DNA from: Victivallaceae bacterium
GTDB taxonomy: Bacteria > Verrucomicrobiota > Lentisphaeria > Victivallales > Victivallaceae
Direction of reading: 5' to 3'
Length of the DNA stretch: 12,878 bases
Assembly: GCA_016292515.1 (NCBI GenBank)
Contig: JAEDIJ010000048.1
Location: 1-12,878, forward strand
In this document: in pieces, positions 1 through 7,520 of the stretch
How the letters are laid out: every line of letters begins with the position of its first letter
Position numbering within the stretch: position 1 is the first letter of the stretch
Made by a program: the position numbers and the translations under genes
The notes under the pieces: generated by a model
Database searches by the model: none
What the model saw: the letters and a program-made list of their open reading frames with translations, nothing else
Told to the model about the DNA's origin: nothing

Positions 1-5
1 GACGA

Positions 6-72
6 CCGCAGAGATTTGCGGGGAATTGCGATCAGAGCGCGGGCAAAACGAATGATCCGCAAATATCTGCGG
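6..72. repeat. Inverted pair of 16-bp palindromes
   Basis: CCGCAGAGATTTGCGG at 6-21 and CCGCAAATATCTGCGG at 57-72. Each copy is itself a near-palindrome with CCGCA/TGCGG arms, and the second matches the reverse complement of the first at 15 of 16 positions. Both are followed within two bases by AATT. The 35-bp stretch between them contains no obvious gene. Each copy could fold alone, or the two could pair into one long stem. The left end lies almost at the window edge, so more copies may lie outside. Function is not known: paired binding sites, a dispersed intergenic repeat or an RNA structure are all possible. Confidence 0.55.
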
Positions 73-84
73 CAATTACAAAGT

Positions 85-99
85 CCAGCCTGTGGCTGG
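85..99 (-). terminator. Candidate weak terminator hairpin for the esterase operon
   Basis: CCAGCC TGT GGCTGG forms a perfect 6-bp stem with a 3-nt loop, about 65 bases past the stop codon of the downstream esterase gene. Read on the minus strand the hairpin is followed by ACTTTGTAATT, which is a poor U-tract, so intrinsic termination would be weak. The right arm can also pair with AACCAGCC at 125-132, which would dissolve this hairpin. Confidence 0.3.
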
Positions 100-104
100 T
101 TGAG

Positions 105-145
105 GGGAGTTTCAGAGGGGGCGAAACCAGCCTCCTCTGACTCCC
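105..145. other. Interrupted stem-loop downstream of the esterase operon
   Basis: GGGAG (105-109) pairs with CTCCC (141-145). After a two-base bulge TCAGAGG (112-118) pairs with CCTCTGA (134-140), giving a 12-bp interrupted stem with a 15-base loop. A second option is GTTTC (109-113) with GAAAC (123-127). A third, GGCTGGTT (94-101) with AACCAGCC (125-132), is exclusive of the hairpin at 85-99. No T-run follows on either strand, so this is not a textbook intrinsic terminator. It sits in a gene-free stretch (1-163) between the esterase operon and whatever lies to the left. Confidence 0.4.
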
Positions 146-163
146 ATTGCGTCAAAATTGACT

Positions 164-1891
164 CTACTTCGCAAACGCTTCCGGTACTTTGAAGTCGTCG
201 GTTTTCGTCGTGAAAGTCGGACGGGGCGCCGGCGGATTGCTGTGATTGTTGCAGACGAACCAGGTGATCGACTTGGGGCATTTCAGATTGTGGTACATCC
301 GGGCGATGCCGGCGGGAGGGCAGATGAAATCGCTCAAGCCGGCGCGGGTGATCTCCACGGGGCAGTGGATACGTTTGGCGAAATTTGCCGCATCGAAGTA
401 GCGGGCGCCGGCGGTGTAGGTGACGCCCCATGATTTCGGCATGAAGCCGAATTTTTCCGTGCCCAGATTGCAACACCAGGGAACAAAGACCCGGCAGAAA
501 GAAACTTTTTCGTCAAGAGCCGCCGCCCAAAGCGACTGCAAGCCGCCCTGACTGCCGCCGTAGACCATCAGATCTTTGCCATTCCATTCAGGAAGACTGC
601 GGACAAATTCAAGGGAGCGGAGAACGCGAAGCACCATACTGCAAAAATAGGCGTTCTGGGGATCGGCGGTGTCGTCGAGCGCATAGCGATTCAGCTTTTC
701 AGCAAGTTGCTTGATGCTTTCGCGGGTCTGTTGAAGCGGCATACCGTGCGCATTGATCTCAAAGAAGATACGGTCCTCGTGAGGAAACGCGCAAGTGGGG
801 GTGCGGACGCCGTAGCCCTGAAACGCGACGGTGGCGGGCAGTGTCTTTTTTGCGGCGTCGCGCGGAACGACGAGAAATCCGGTGACGGGCGCGTTGCCGG
901 GGCAGGGAACGGTCACTTCAAAGGTACGGAAGTTTTTCGGATCTTTGCCTTCGATCTCTTTTAATTCCGGTTTGAGCGGCACGGTGGCAAGACGCGCTTT
1001 CTGCTTCGCCCAAAAGGCGTCGAAATCCTCCGGTTCGTCGATCTGAAAGATCTTTTCCTCATCGGCACCGACGCAACTGTCGTATTTTTCCGAACCGAGA
1101 TAAAGTTTGCCGTCCTTGTCGTGAATGGTGAGGATCAGCCGGACGAAACCGGGTTTGGTCAGCGTCGTCGTCACGCGGACGCTCTTGCCGTCGAGTTTGA
1201 CGGAACCTTCCGACTTTTTGCCGTCGTCGCCGATCAACGAGTAGACGATCTGCCCTTCGGAGAGCGGTTTGCCGTCAAGTGTCGGATGAACGACGAAAAC
1301 GATCGGCTCGTTGCAGTGATACGCGCCGAAAGGGGCGCGCTCCGGCGCGCAGTTGAGTTTGAATTCACCGAGATGCTTCGTGCCGTTTTTGGTCGTGAGA
1401 TGTTGAAATTTTTGCGGCATCGAATCGTCGGGGATCGGTTTGGCTTCGCCCTTGACGAGCAAAAGCGCATCGCAGCGGGCGTTGGGACCCGTCGATTGCA
1501 AAATGATCTGATGCTCGCCTTTGGTGAGATGGACTTTGGCGATCTTGCACCATTCCAGTGCCGGACGCGTTTCGCCGGGCGTGTCGCCGCCCGAACCGAC
1601 TTTTTTGCGGTCGACGTAGACGTCGAACGTGCGCAATTTGTCGCCGAAACTCAAATTCCGCAGAAAAATGGTGTAGTCGGCTTCCTCCGGAATATCGTAA
1701 GTCCCCCGCGCGAAAAGTCCGGCTTCGTTGGCGCGGATCAATGCGTTGCCGGAGCAATCTCCCGTGTGCGTTTCAAATGCGCCGAGGTCGTCCATTTCCT
1801 CGGCTTCGATGAGGTAACAGGAGGGCTGACAGCAAGTACAGCCGGCGGCGAACAACGCCGCGAAAAAAGAAAAAAGCGTTTTTTTGTCCAT
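164..1891 (-). CDS. Exported acetylxylan-esterase-like hydrolase (CE7/PF05448-type), lipoprotein-like
   Basis: A 575-residue exported alpha/beta hydrolase, predicted to remove acetyl groups from polysaccharides or oligosaccharides outside the inner membrane. Residues 1-17 are a hydrophobic export signal ending AAG before Cys18, a relaxed lipobox, so a lipoprotein is likely but not certain. Residues about 27-147 start with IEAEEM and end in an LTKGEHQI...DALLLV pattern, like CBM6/35-type jelly-roll domains. Residues about 175-275 look like a beta-sandwich. From about 285 on is the esterase domain, with GGSQGG (nucleophile Ser447), Asp521 in RAGLSDFICPP and His550 in CNNHSN as the likely triad. 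The classical CE7 RGQ motif is replaced by NAHG (380-383). The protein carries 20 cysteines, four of them within residues 18-25. The ATG has AAAGGA upstream, which overlaps the stop codon of the upstream paralogue; the gap is only 12 bases. Family assignment is firm; the substrate is unknown. Confidence 0.85.
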   Translation of the reverse strand: MDKKTLFSFFAALFAAGCTCCQPSCYLIEAEEMDDLGAFETHTGDCSGNALIRANEAGLFARGTYDIPEEADYTIFLRNLSFGDKLRTFDVYVDRKKVGSGGDTPGETRPALEWCKIAKVHLTKGEHQIILQSTGPNARCDALLLVKGEAKPIPDDSMPQKFQHLTTKNGTKHLGEFKLNCAPERAPFGAYHCNEPIVFVVHPTLDGKPLSEGQIVYSLIGDDGKKSEGSVKLDGKSVRVTTTLTKPGFVRLILTIHDKDGKLYLGSEKYDSCVGADEEKIFQIDEPEDFDAFWAKQKARLATVPLKPELKEIEGKDPKNFRTFEVTVPCPGNAPVTGFLVVPRDAAKKTLPATVAFQGYGVRTPTCAFPHEDRIFFEINAHGMPLQQTRESIKQLAEKLNRYALDDTADPQNAYFCSMVLRVLRSLEFVRSLPEWNGKDLMVYGGSQGGLQSLWAAALDEKVSFCRVFVPWCCNLGTEKFGFMPKSWGVTYTAGARYFDAANFAKRIHCPVEITRAGLSDFICPPAGIARMYHNLKCPKSITWFVCNNHSNPPAPRPTFTTKTDDFKVPEAFAK

Positions 1892-1903
1892 TGTGAAATT
1901 CCT

Positions 1904-3616
1904 TTATTTGGTCGATTTGAAATCGTCGCTTTGATAATGGTATTCCCGCGAACCGGGGAGCGGGGCGAAGTGATCGTTGTTTTCGATCCACGTGATCGCT
2001 TTGGGGCATTTCAGATTGAAGTAAAGCCTTGCGACGCTGGACGGCGGACAGAGCGTGTCGCACAATCCGGCTCTTTCGATGTTGACCGGGCATTTTATGC
2101 GTTTGGCGTGATTGCCGCCGCTGTAATAGGTGAGGGCGGGGAAAAATTCAACGGCGCACCCGACGGGCTTGATGAGACCGAGTTTTTCGCCGCCGAGGTT
2201 GCTGTTCCACGGGACGGTGACGTTGCAGTAAGTCACCTTGTCGTCGAGCGCCGCCGCCCAGATCGATTGGAGCCCGCCCTGACTGCCGCCCTCGACAACG
2301 AGATCGGCGCCGTTCCATTCGGGGAGGGTGCGGATAAATTCCAATGAGCGCATCACGCGCAACGCCATCTGATGAAAGTAACAGGTCAGCGGATCGGCAC
2401 CGTCGTGCATCGCGTAGCCTTGCAACGGCTTGAAAAATTCGCGGTAGAATTCGTCGCTCTGACCGAGCGGCATCCCGTGGGCGTTGACGATGAAGCGGAT
2501 GCGGCCGCCGTAAGGATTGGGAAAGCCCTGCTTGTGAAGCCCGTAGCCTTGGAAACAGACGTTCGCGGGCAGACTTTTGGGCTTCGCGTCGCGCGGCATC
2601 ACCATATATCCGGTCACGGGACGCGGTCCGGCACAGCGGACGCTCACTTCAAAGGTGCGGAAATGATCGGGATCGACGCCCTTGACTTCGCGGAGTTTTG
2701 CTTTAAGCGGCGTTTGGGCGAGTTCCTTTTTGCGCGCTGCCCAGAATTCGTCGAAATTCGACGCTTCGGCAATTTGCGGGATGTTTTCCACGTCCGCGCC
2801 GGCGCTGGTCGTGTAGATCGCGTTGTAAAGTTTGCCGTCCTTGCCGCGGCAGAGGGCGAGCGCGCCGTCGGTGTGAGCGAGTTTTCCGTAACACCAGACA
2901 AACCCCGGCTTCGCGAGCGTCGTGGAAATCGTGATCTCTTTGCCGTTCAACGGGATAAGTCCTGAAATGTCCTGCCCGTCATCGCCGAGGAAACGGTAGG
3001 ACAACGCCCCCGTCGTAAGCGGTTTCCCGTTGGCTTTGGGGAAAAAGACGAAATCGATTTTTTCGCCGCAACGTTTCGTTTCAAAAGGGGCTTGTTTCGC
3101 ACGTCCGTTGAGCTTGACGCGCCCCTGATAGATCTCGGCGTCGAGGCAATCAAGTTTTACGGCGTTTTTTTCGCCGGAAGCGGCGTCGGCTTTGCGGGTG
3201 AGCAGCAAAGCGTCGGGTTTGGTGTTGGCTGACTTGGCGGTGAGAATGATTTCGTGCTTGCCCGCCGTCAATTCGATCTCGCCCGCGCGACTCCAAATGA
3301 AACCGTGCGTTTCGTCGCCCGCCGCGCCGATCTCTTTGCCGTCGACGGAAACGGCGACCTTGCGGCGGTTGTCCCCGTAACTTAAATTGCGCAGATAAAC
3401 GACGTATTTGCCCGCGTCAGGAATTTCATATTGCCCGCGGCAGGAGGCGTCGGCTTGCGGCGAGTCAAGATAATAACCGCCCGACGCCTTGGCGTTGCCG
3501 TGAAGCACGTAAAAGGGGGTGCGCGCCATCGTTTCCGCTTCGATCACAAAGGAGGGCTCCGCCGCCGCGAGCGCGAGACAAACAAAAAAGGCAAATAAAA
3601 AATTCCAACGTTTCAT
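1904..3616 (-). CDS. Secreted acetylxylan-esterase-like hydrolase (CE7/PF05448-type), first gene of the pair
   Basis: A 570-residue paralogue of the gene behind it, collinear over its whole length. Residues 1-19 form a Sec signal peptide with an AAA/E cleavage site and no lipobox, so this copy is probably soluble in the periplasm or secreted. Residues about 23-140 are a CBM6/35-like domain (opening FVIEAETM, closing with HEIILTA...DALLL). Residues about 165-270 are a beta-sandwich-like linker domain. The catalytic domain shows GGSQGG with Ser445, Asp520 in RAGLCDTLCPP and His549 in NNDHF. NAHG at 378-381 stands where classical CE7 enzymes have RGQ. The start has GGAG (3623-3626) upstream and the promoter at 3654-3682 lies just ahead, so this is the operon's first gene. 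A tandem duplication followed by divergence is the simplest origin. Likely role: deacetylation of a plant, algal or host glycan; the substrate cannot be read from sequence. Confidence 0.87.
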   Translation of the reverse strand: MKRWNFLFAFFVCLALAAAEPSFVIEAETMARTPFYVLHGNAKASGGYYLDSPQADASCRGQYEIPDAGKYVVYLRNLSYGDNRRKVAVSVDGKEIGAAGDETHGFIWSRAGEIELTAGKHEIILTAKSANTKPDALLLTRKADAASGEKNAVKLDCLDAEIYQGRVKLNGRAKQAPFETKRCGEKIDFVFFPKANGKPLTTGALSYRFLGDDGQDISGLIPLNGKEITISTTLAKPGFVWCYGKLAHTDGALALCRGKDGKLYNAIYTTSAGADVENIPQIAEASNFDEFWAARKKELAQTPLKAKLREVKGVDPDHFRTFEVSVRCAGPRPVTGYMVMPRDAKPKSLPANVCFQGYGLHKQGFPNPYGGRIRFIVNAHGMPLGQSDEFYREFFKPLQGYAMHDGADPLTCYFHQMALRVMRSLEFIRTLPEWNGADLVVEGGSQGGLQSIWAAALDDKVTYCNVTVPWNSNLGGEKLGLIKPVGCAVEFFPALTYYSGGNHAKRIKCPVNIERAGLCDTLCPPSSVARLYFNLKCPKAITWIENNDHFAPLPGSREYHYQSDDFKSTK

Positions 3617-3653
3617 AATTTTCTCCGGGATTTTGGGGAATGTACTTTATATT

Positions 3654-3682
3654 ACTATAACTGAATATCGCTGAAAAAGCAA
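3654..3682 (-). promoter_or_regulatory. Sigma70-type promoter of the esterase operon
   Basis: On the minus strand TTGCTT (3677-3682) and TATAGT (3654-3659) are separated by exactly 17 bp. Transcription would begin near 3647, giving a leader of about 30 bases before the ATG at 3616. The promoter lies back to back with the xseA promoter; the two -35 boxes are 9 bp apart. Confidence 0.65.
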
Positions 3683-3691
3683 GGTTTTCAC

Positions 3692-3720
3692 TTGTAAAAA
3701 CGCGCTCTTTGCCTTACTTT
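3692..3720 (+). promoter_or_regulatory. Probable xseA promoter
   Basis: TTGTAA (3692-3697) is followed after 17 bp by TACTTT (3715-3720), a weak -10 box. The predicted start near 3727 leaves a very short leader containing the AAGGAG ribosome binding site at 3732-3737, five bases before the xseA ATG. A weak promoter suits a low-level housekeeping gene, but the -10 match is poor and this call is tentative. Confidence 0.4.
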
Positions 3721-3742
3721 ATGCCTGTGGCAAGGAGAAAAT

Positions 3743-4978
3743 ATGACGACAACTCAGGCGACCGAAAGAATTTTGACGGTGAGTGAGGTCAACCGCGCGG
3801 TGCGCGACTTGATCGAAGGTTCCTTTATGTCCTTTTGGCTCGCGGGCGAAGTGGGCAGTCTCGTCGTTCATAATTCGGGGCACGTTTATCTGACGCTCAA
3901 AGACGGCAAGTCGCAACTGCGCGCTTGCTGGTTCGGCGGCGCGGCGGCGTGCCGGAAACTCGGCGTCGTCAACGGTTCGCTGATCGAAGTTTTCGGACAG
4001 TTGAGCGTCTACGAGGTGCGCGGCGAATATCAATTCAACATCCGTCAGGCGCGGCTCGCCGGAGTCGGCGACTTGCAGAAACGCTTTGAGGAACTTAAAG
4101 CGAAACTTAACGCCGAGGGGCTGTTTGATGCGGCGCGCAAAAAGCCGATCCCCCTGTTGCCGGGGCGCGTCGGCGTCGTCACGAGCCGCGACGGCGCGGC
4201 GTTGCGCGACTTTTTGCGCATCATCGGCGAACGCAATCCGAAACTTGACATCCGCATTTATCCCGCCGCCGTGCAGGGCAAAGGGGCGGCGAGGCAGGTC
4301 GCGCAGGGGGTGCGCTTTTTCAACACGCTCTTTCCGGTCGACGTCATCGTCGTCACCCGCGGCGGCGGCAGTATGGAGGATCTCTGGGAATTCAACGAGG
4401 AAATCCTGGCGCGGACGATCGCCGCGTCGCGCATCCCCGTCATTTCCGCCGTCGGCCACGAGATCGATTTCACCATCAGCGACTTCGTCGCGGACTTGCG
4501 CGTGCCGACGCCGAGCGCGGCGGCATTGCTCGTCAGCGGTCAGATCGAGGAGTTGACCGAAAGACTCCGGCGTGCCGTCCGGGATATGCGGCAATTGACG
4601 AGTTCCGCGCTCGACCGATCGAAATTGAGATTGCAGAAACTGCTTTCCGGAGTATGGTTGCGCGACCCGGTGCGTCTGGTTTCCGACAAACGGCAGTATC
4701 TCGACGAATTGTCGGGCCGCGCCGACCGCGCCGCCGCGCTTTGGCTGACTTCCAATCGGGAAAAAGTGGCGCGTCTTGCGGCGACATTGGAAGCACTTAA
4801 TCCGCACCGCCAGTTGGAAAGGGGCTACGCGATCGTCACCGACGAAGCGGGGCACGTCGTTCAGCGCACCGCCGACGCACCCGTCGGTAAACACCTCGCA
4901 TTGCAACTTGCCGACGGCAAAGTCGGCGTGACGGTCAATGATTCGGGGGCGCGCTCGGAAAAAGTTCCCGCGCCTTAA
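3743..4978 (+). CDS. xseA: Exodeoxyribonuclease VII large subunit
   Basis: The 411-residue large subunit of exonuclease VII, a cytoplasmic nuclease that degrades single-stranded DNA from both ends to short oligonucleotides in mismatch and recombination repair. Residues about 8-105 form the N-terminal OB-fold (LTVSEVNRAVRDLIE, SGHVYLTLKD, GEYQFNI). The catalytic domain follows, with VGVVTSRDGAALRD (143-156), VTRGGGSMEDLWEFN (204-218) and SAVGHEIDFTISD (235-247). Asp150, Arg206, His239 and Asp242 match the residues known to matter in the E. coli enzyme. A long helical region follows, and the tail carries the conserved NPHRQLERGYAIV (353-365). It is somewhat shorter than E. coli XseA (456), mostly in the helical part. 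AAGGAG lies five bases before the ATG. The small-subunit gene xseB is not next to it. The last 44 bases overlap the end of the opposing glycan-ligase-like gene. Confidence 0.96.
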   Translation: MTTTQATERILTVSEVNRAVRDLIEGSFMSFWLAGEVGSLVVHNSGHVYLTLKDGKSQLRACWFGGAAACRKLGVVNGSLIEVFGQLSVYEVRGEYQFNIRQARLAGVGDLQKRFEELKAKLNAEGLFDAARKKPIPLLPGRVGVVTSRDGAALRDFLRIIGERNPKLDIRIYPAAVQGKGAARQVAQGVRFFNTLFPVDVIVVTRGGGSMEDLWEFNEEILARTIAASRIPVISAVGHEIDFTISDFVADLRVPTPSAAALLVSGQIEELTERLRRAVRDMRQLTSSALDRSKLRLQKLLSGVWLRDPVRLVSDKRQYLDELSGRADRAAALWLTSNREKVARLAATLEALNPHRQLERGYAIVTDEAGHVVQRTADAPVGKHLALQLADGKVGVTVNDSGARSEKVPAP

Positions 4979-6647
4979 TTTGCCACATCCGCGCTTTTTC
5001 TTCATCGCCGCGCAGTGCCGCGACGGCGGCGAGCCGTCGGCAAAGCGACGGCCGCGTCGGAGATAAACGCCACGCTTCAAGCCAGAATTTTTCCGCCGTT
5101 TCCACGTCGCGGCGTCTCCACGCGGCGTCTCCGGCGAATTCCCGCAGGAAAGGCGCATCGGGCGCGGCGGCAAAGGCGGCGAGCCGCCGGGATTCCTCCT
5201 CCTGCAAATTCCGCCGCGCGACGGCTTCGCAGTAGCGGCTGTAAGTGTAATCGCGCCGGAGCAGTTGAGCCGACAAAAAAAGTGTGCAAACGCCTAAAAC
5301 AAGTGCCGCCGAGAGATTGAAAAGACCGCTTTCCCCGGATGTCGCGGCCGATTCCGGCGATGCCGTCCCCGCGACGGCGAGAATGCCGAAAAGTCCCCAG
5401 CTTGCAGGGACAAGATGATTCAACTCCACCATCGAGTGAAGCAAAAACGCCGCGACCCCGAAAAAAAGCGCGCACTGCCACGCGTCAAGAGATCTCATTT
5501 TCCAGAGGCAAAGAAGCGTCAGCAAGAGCGCGCAAATTATGGTCAAGCCTCCCGCAATGCCGCATTGGGTGAGGAAACACAAGACGACGTTGTGGGGATC
5601 GCGCGGCGTTTCGTCGGTCGAAGTGGTTTTGTACTTCATCTGATCGAGGAAAAAACTTCCCCAGCCTCCCCCCGCAAGCGGCGAATGCGCGGTGATGCGC
5701 CAGGAGGTTTTGAGGTAACTTATTCTCTCCTGTGCCGAGGAAAATCCGCGGCCGCGGGTCTGGATGAAATACGCTCCCGCGCAGATCGCGACGGCGAGGA
5801 GTGCCGTTGCGGCGATCTTGAAAATCTTTTTGATCGGCGCAAGCCAGACGGCGAGCGAGAGCGTCAGCAAGGCGGCGAGAAATGCGCCGCGCGTTTTGGT
5901 GAGGAGCAAGACCGTGCCGAAAAAAAGGATCGCGGCGATCCCGCAAATTTTTCCGGAGCGGGGATCGTTAAAGAGTCTTTTGCCGAGTTTCGCCGCGCCG
6001 ACGACGCCGAGCGGAGAGGTCAGCAACAGAAATCCCGCAAGGACATTGGGATTGGTCATCGTCGCGAAAACGCGGTCGTCGGCGATCTTTGCGAGCATCG
6101 GCGCGGAGTAGGAAACGCCGCGCGCTGTTTCCGAAGCGATGAAAGCGCGCATTCTGGCGAAGCCGAAAAAGTACTGTTCAAGTGCCGCCGTGCCGACGAG
6201 CAATGCGGCGACGCCCGTTGCGGCAAAGAGGAAACGTTTTCTTTTTTCATCGTTCCCGACGTAAAGTTTCGCCGCGAGAGCGAATGCGCCGCAACTGAAA
6301 AAGAAAGCGAGGTAATCGCCGACGAGCCAGCTTTGCGGAGAATCGATCGCGCCCAAAAGTGCGACAGAGGGGATCGCAATGCCGAAACAAAAGGCGAGTC
6401 TGCCGGATGCGTCGTCAAAGGAAAGCCGTTTGCCCGCAAATACTTCTAAAAGCAGAATGCCGGCGGAAACGATGCCGGAAACGGATTGCGGAAACCCGAC
6501 GAGCAAAAATCCTGTAATGTTTTCGGGGAAGATCGCCGGCATTTCCGGCACGGCGGAAACGGCACCGAATTTGAGTGCCGCCAAGGCGACGGCAAGCAAG
6601 AGGAGCACTCCCGCCGTTTCGTCCGCGATCTTCCGGAAAAGTTTCAT
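4935..6647 (-). CDS. O-antigen ligase/polymerase-like membrane protein (Wzy_C type) with soluble repeat-like tail
   Basis: A 570-residue inner-membrane protein with about a dozen hydrophobic segments between residues 12 and 460, then a soluble helical tail. Residues about 249-260 (LTKTRGAFLAAL) and 306-365 (QERISYLKTSWRITAHSPLAGGGWGSFF, then DPHNVVLCFLTQCGIAGG) are the hallmark of the Wzy_C/O-antigen ligase family (PF04932). Arg253 and His352 correspond to the conserved loop residues. The tail (about 465-565) has alternating helices with Ala/Arg-rich TPR-like spacing (FAGDAAWRRRDVETAEKFWLEAWRLSP), as in ligases that scaffold partners. Members polymerise or transfer lipid-linked glycans, or glycosylate proteins, on the periplasmic side; which applies here is not visible. 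The ATG overlaps the purU stop in ATGA, so translation is probably coupled. No other glycan gene lies next to it, which is unusual for a Wzy. Its 3' end overlaps xseA. Confidence 0.8.
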   Translation of the reverse strand: MKLFRKIADETAGVLLLLAVALAALKFGAVSAVPEMPAIFPENITGFLLVGFPQSVSGIVSAGILLLEVFAGKRLSFDDASGRLAFCFGIAIPSVALLGAIDSPQSWLVGDYLAFFFSCGAFALAAKLYVGNDEKRKRFLFAATGVAALLVGTAALEQYFFGFARMRAFIASETARGVSYSAPMLAKIADDRVFATMTNPNVLAGFLLLTSPLGVVGAAKLGKRLFNDPRSGKICGIAAILFFGTVLLLTKTRGAFLAALLTLSLAVWLAPIKKIFKIAATALLAVAICAGAYFIQTRGRGFSSAQERISYLKTSWRITAHSPLAGGGWGSFFLDQMKYKTTSTDETPRDPHNVVLCFLTQCGIAGGLTIICALLLTLLCLWKMRSLDAWQCALFFGVAAFLLHSMVELNHLVPASWGLFGILAVAGTASPESAATSGESGLFNLSAALVLGVCTLFLSAQLLRRDYTYSRYCEAVARRNLQEEESRRLAAFAAAPDAPFLREFAGDAAWRRRDVETAEKFWLEAWRLSPTRPSLCRRLAAVAALRGDEEKARMWQIKARELFPSAPPNH

Positions 6648-7498
6648 CTGCCGAAAACGATCGTCCGACGGTTGGAAAGAATGATGCGGTGTTCCAAATG
6701 GGCGGTGACCGCCCGCGTCAAGACCCGCCGCTCGATGTCGCGCCCGATCTCACGCAGTTTTTCCGGCGTATCCTCGTGGGAGATGCGCACGACGTCCTGC
6801 TCGATGATCGGGCCTTCATCCAATTCCGCCGTCGCGTAGTGGGCGGTCGCGCCGATGATCTTGACGCCGCGCTCCCACGCCTGACGGTAGGGGTCGCTCC
6901 CCTGAAAGGCGGGCAGAAATCCGTGGTGGATGTTGATGATGCGCTGGGGATATCGCCGGATGAAATCATCGGACAATATCCGCATATAACGCGCCAGCAC
7001 GATGAGGTCGATGTGGTGCTTTTCAAAGAGAGGATAAAGCGCGGCTTCCTGCTCCGCTTCCTTGCCCTTGACGACAGGGTAGCAGTAAAAGGGTACGCGG
7101 AAACGGTCGGCGACCGCTTCGAGGTCGGGGTGGTTGCCGACGACCATCACGATGCGGCCGTTGCCGAGCGTGTTTTCCTCGGCGTGCATCAAAAGATCGT
7201 AGAGACAATGCGAAGTTTTGGTCACCATCACCGCGATATTCTGCACTTCATCGGAGTAGTGGATCGTGTATTGGAGGCGCAATTTTCCGGCGAGTTCGGC
7301 GAATTGCGTTTCCAAGTCGTGCCGGGTGCTTTCTGCCGAGAGGTCGATCGCGATGCGCATGAAGTAACGCCCCTCGCGCAGATCGGTGTACTGGCGGCAC
7401 TCGATGATGTTGATGTTGCGTTCCGAAAAGAAACTCGTCGTCGCCGCGAGAAGTCCCTGCCGGTCGTCCGTCTGGATGAGAAAAATAGCGTGTTTCAT
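6644..7498 (-). CDS. purU: Formyltetrahydrofolate deformylase
   Basis: This 284-residue cytoplasmic enzyme hydrolyses 10-formyltetrahydrofolate to formate and tetrahydrofolate, balancing the one-carbon pool and supplying formate for purine synthesis. Residues 1 to about 80 are an ACT-type regulatory domain (FLIQTDDRQGLLAATTSFF, NINIIECRQY). Residues about 85-284 are the formyltransferase-fold catalytic domain: VMVTKTSHCLYDLL (90-103), VVGNHPDLEAVA (119-130), LIVLARYMRILS (165-176), IINIHHGFLPAFQG (187-200) and IGATAHYATAELDEGPII (215-232). Asn189, His191 and Asp227 match the Asn-His-Asp triad of glycinamide-ribonucleotide formyltransferase relatives. The length is that of E. coli PurU (280). 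AAAGGAA lies five bases upstream of the ATG, in a 22-base gap after the antiporter gene, so it is cotranscribed with it. The final TGA overlaps the next start codon. Confidence 0.95.
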   Translation of the reverse strand: MKHAIFLIQTDDRQGLLAATTSFFSERNINIIECRQYTDLREGRYFMRIAIDLSAESTRHDLETQFAELAGKLRLQYTIHYSDEVQNIAVMVTKTSHCLYDLLMHAEENTLGNGRIVMVVGNHPDLEAVADRFRVPFYCYPVVKGKEAEQEAALYPLFEKHHIDLIVLARYMRILSDDFIRRYPQRIINIHHGFLPAFQGSDPYRQAWERGVKIIGATAHYATAELDEGPIIEQDVVRISHEDTPEKLREIGRDIERRVLTRAVTAHLEHRIILSNRRTIVFGR

Positions 7499-7520
7499 AT
7501 CAATTCCTTTATATTGAAAA

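Noticed and set aside
6..145. Possible CRISPR array or attachment site at the left edge
   Set aside because: Only two copies of the palindrome are present, in inverted orientation and without regular spacers, and there are no cas, integrase or tRNA sequences nearby.
1121..2347. A 408-codon open frame on the plus strand across both esterase genes
   Set aside because: It lies opposite two clearly recognisable genes and spans their junction. It has no family resemblance and a low-complexity Arg/Ala/Asp composition typical of antisense shadows in GC-rich DNA.
3719..5173. A 484-codon minus-strand open frame opposite xseA
   Set aside because: It is the antisense frame of a conserved xseA, and its product is rich in Arg, Asp and Ala without motifs.
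7499..7520. Possible riboswitch before purU
   Set aside because: The gap to the upstream gene is only 22 bases and holds just the ribosome binding site.
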